In this document: positions 6,816-7,988 of the stretch, piece after piece | Numbering within the stretch: the first letter of the stretch is position 1 | Layout of the letters: the number at the start of each line of letters is the position of its first letter | DNA from: Deinococcus sedimenti | Lineage (GTDB): Bacteria; Deinococcota; Deinococci; Deinococcales; Deinococcaceae | Assembly (NCBI RefSeq): GCF_014648135.1 | Contig: NZ_BMQN01000038.1 | Span: 1-7,988 of the forward strand | DNA: 7,988 nucleotides | Direction of reading: 5' to 3' | Translations under genes and position numbers: made by a program | The notes under the pieces: model-generated | The model's database searches: none | The model's input: only the letters and a program-made list of their open reading frames with translations | What the model was told of the DNA's origin: nothing

Positions 6816-7630
6816 TCAGTCCGGGAGGTTCATGGCCTTGCGGACGCTGTCCGGCATGCGGTTCAGCCAGCTCTGCAGGTCCTTCTGCGCCTTGTCGTCG
6901 AGCGTGCCGAGCCACTTCACGCTGCCGATGCGCTTGCCGACCTCGGTCACGCGGGTGGGGTCCACCTTCAGCGGCGTCGGGCGGGCTTCCAGGGCGGCGC
7001 GGCGGGCATTGACCTCCCGGTACCCGGCACCGCCCAGCGCCAGGACCAGCAGCTCCGCCTGGTGCGCGTCGGGCGCGGCGGCGATCACGGCTGCGATGCT
7101 GTAGTGCAGCCCCGCCTGCATGGCCTGCACGATCACCTCTGGGTACCGCAGCACGCGGAGCTTGTTCGTGGTGAACGACTGCCAACTGCCCAGGCTCGCA
7201 GCGGCGAAGAGCTGCTCGAGCACATCGCGGTCCTCGGTGCTCGTGCCGCGCGCGGCGGCGTACATGCGGGCCCGGGCGGTGTCCTCGTCCATGCCGAGCG
7301 TCAGCGCGACGAGGCGCAGGGTGGCGGCCGCTTCCTCGTACTGGTTGAGGTCCTCGCGGTGCAGGTTCTTCAGCAGCGCGGCGCGCATGGCCCGCTCGTC
7401 GGTGACTCGCGGACGTTCACGGGCACTTCGGTAAGACCGGTCAGTTGCGCGGCCCGCCAGCGGCGCTCCCCGGCGATGATCTCGTGACCGTCCGGCGTGG
7501 GGCGCGCCAGCAGCGGCTGCAGCACGCCGTTCTTGCGGATGGAGTCGGCCAGCTCGGCCAGGCTGGCCTCGTCGAAGTGCTGTCAGGACTGGAAGGCCGC
7601 AGGGTGCAGGTCCAAGACAGGGAGGGTGGT
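6816..7630 (-). pseudogene. parB: ParB-family partition protein gene, broken by a stop and a frameshift
   Basis: ParB-family proteins bind centromere-like parS sites and, with ParA, segregate plasmids or chromosomes. Three pieces align end to end with a ParB. First, '..LPVLDLHPAAFQS' (about 7624-7586). Then TGA 7585-7583 stands where CGA (Arg) would complete the 'QxRxxFDE' motif. Second comes '[20 protein letters not shown]...[21 protein letters not shown]' (7582-7406), containing the GERRWRAA box that binds CTP in ParB. At 7404-7405 one base is missing. Third, '[25 protein letters not shown]...' (7403-6816) continues to a normal stop. Codon use is coding-like throughout. The C-terminal 190 residues stay open from ATG 7388 but lack the CTP-binding half. 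The 5' end beyond about 7630 is unclear and merges into IS-like DNA; no parA is seen. Either the gene is dead or these are sequence errors near a contig end. The cyclase gene follows closely downstream. Confidence 0.8.
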
Positions 7631-7755
7631 GTTTGAAAGGTCCGGAAGAAGGCGGTGTTCAGTAGGTATTCGATGCCGTTGGAGGGCGGAGCAGAGAGTT
7701 GGTACCAATATTTTCAGCGATTTTCAGCTTTCGCTCTGTACCGGACATCTTGCCC
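7631..7755. other. Junction between the parB-like gene and the IS remnant
   Basis: No convincing gene is present. The parB frame stays open on the minus strand to a TTG at 7708-7706, but the product (for example 'PTEHRLLPDLSNTT') is not recognisably ParB. A patch at about 7697-7735 is much richer in A+T than the rest of the window. It holds the 10-bp palindrome TTGGTACCAA (7699-7708) and a 10-bp tandem repeat. The end of the insertion sequence should lie somewhere here, but its inverted repeat and target duplication cannot be fixed from one end. Confidence 0.4.
7709..7728. repeat. Tandem 10-bp repeat in the A+T-rich patch
   Basis: TATTTTCAGC (7709-7718) is followed at once by GATTTTCAGC (7719-7728), differing only at the first base. 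It lies in the A+T-rich stretch between the transposase stop and the parB-like gene, so it may be part of the IS terminal region or a protein-binding site. Confidence 0.4.
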
Positions 7756-7867
7756 TCAGACCGCGCCTGGCGCGTGAAATGGCGTGCTCAGCAGCCTGAT
7801 CAGTTCGGGTAACTCGGGCAGGTTCCACCGCAGGGCATGACCCAGCCGCTCCGCGCCGTATCGCACG

Positions 7868-7895
7868 AGGCTCATGGCCGATCGGCCATGAGCCT
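7868..7895. repeat. 28-bp perfect palindrome
   Basis: The 14 bases AGGCTCATGGCCGA (7868-7881) are followed directly by their exact reverse complement (7882-7895), with no spacer. It lies within the transposase codons for Lys-Ala-His-Gly-Arg-Ser-Ala-Met-Ser-Leu. The next bases outward (G7867, T7896) no longer pair. Confidence 0.8.
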
Positions 7896-7967
7896 TCACC
7901 TTGATCGGAACCTGTGTCTGGAGGGTTCTGGCAACTTAACCTCGGCGGAGCCGAAGAAGCTCAGCAG

Positions 7968-7988
7968 GTCGCTTGATTCTCAAGCGAC
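7968..7988. repeat. Fold-back inverted repeat at the window end
   Basis: GTCGCTTGA (7968-7976), spacer TTC, TCAAGCGAC (7980-7988): a perfect 9-bp inverted repeat finishing exactly on the last base. In the transposase-like frame the outer arm creates a stop (TGA 7982-7980). It may be a real hairpin or an assembly or read fold-back. Confidence 0.7.

Larger units (their letters stand above)
7690..7988 (-). mobile_element. Partial insertion sequence, IS4-like, running off the window
   Basis: The region contains the 3' end of a transposase gene, then non-coding A+T-rich DNA before the parB-like gene, as expected at one end of an IS. The left limit (about 7690) is a guess. The other end lies outside the window. 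It is oriented like parB and could have separated it from an upstream parA. Confidence 0.4.
7756..7988 (-). pseudogene. IS4-like transposase C-terminus, frameshifted, partial
   Basis: A minus-strand frame ending at TGA 7758-7756 encodes 59 residues, VARTLQTQVPIKVKAHGRSA, then MSLVRYGAERLGHALRW...LLSTPFHAPGAV. The block 'PIK.K.HGR.A.SLVRYG...L..ALRW...' ending 'LL..PF.APG' matches my memory of the tail of IS4-family DDE transposases in Deinococcus; a database check is needed. This frame is closed upstream by TAA 7938-7936. The strongly coding-like stretch before it (SDLLSFFGSAEVKL, about 7976-7932) is in another frame, so one base appears lost near 7931. The catalytic residues lie beyond the window. 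A 28-bp palindrome sits inside the coding part. Being a remnant is likely; the exact IS family is less sure. Confidence 0.55.

Noticed and set aside
7701..7780. Minus-strand peptide from ATG 7746 (MSGTERKLKIAENIGTN...) as a possible true parB start
   Set aside because: It stops after 29 codons in a different frame from the ParB sequence and resembles no ParB N-terminus that I know; kept only as part of the unclear junction.
7062..7799. Several plus-strand frames of 60-140 aa across the parB and IS region
   Set aside because: They are antisense to ParB and transposase coding sequence and show no motifs or start signals.
1..7988. CRISPR array, tRNA, rRNA or riboswitch
   Set aside because: No spaced direct repeats, no tRNA-like arms with conserved TTCGA loops and no rRNA segments were seen on reading both strands; a cyclic-di-GMP riboswitch motif was looked for in the leaders and not found.

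Overview
The window is about 70% G+C. It shows uniformly G/C-ending codons, multi-sensor cyclic-di-GMP proteins of the GAF/PAS type, a gene with a -10 box placed 7 nt before its ATG, a plasmid-type ParB and an IS4-like transposase remnant. Together these fit a Deinococcus-type genome, quite possibly a plasmid or megaplasmid. The genus is inferred from style and is not proven by a marker gene.

Layout, left to right. Bases 1-84 hold the last 27 codons of a plus-strand gene that looks like the end of a GAF-domain sensor. Bases 85-407 are intergenic, with two hairpins, a possible unlisted 55-aa minus-strand gene (151-318) and a probable promoter region. Bases 408-3197 encode a 929-aa protein with four PAS-like domains, GGDEF and EAL. 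Bases 3198-3487 hold a hairpin, a doubtful small ORF and a leaderless-type promoter. Bases 3488-5410 encode a 640-aa GAF-PAS-PAS-HD-GYP protein. Bases 5411-5593 lie between converging genes and carry a strong 13-bp-stem hairpin. Bases 5594-6793 (minus) encode a six-helix membrane diguanylate cyclase. Bases 6816 to about 7630 (minus) are a parB-like gene broken by an in-frame TGA and a frameshift. The right end (about 7690-7988) carries the 3' end of a transposase gene with a frameshift, a 28-bp perfect palindrome and a 21-bp fold-back at the last base.

How the genes fit together. Three complete neighbouring genes, and perhaps the partial first one, belong to cyclic-di-GMP signalling. One is a bifunctional-looking synthase/phosphodiesterase, one an HD-GYP phosphodiesterase, and one a membrane synthase lacking the usual inhibitory RxxD site. 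All catalytic motifs are intact, so the cluster could make and break the same messenger in response to different inputs. The parB and transposase part is a separate replicon-maintenance and mobile-DNA region in visible decay, or else of poor sequence quality.

I found no convincing wholly new system. The points most worth a second look are the clustered breaks and palindromes at the right end, the unlisted minus-strand ORF upstream of the GGDEF-EAL gene, and the leaderless start of the HD-GYP gene.
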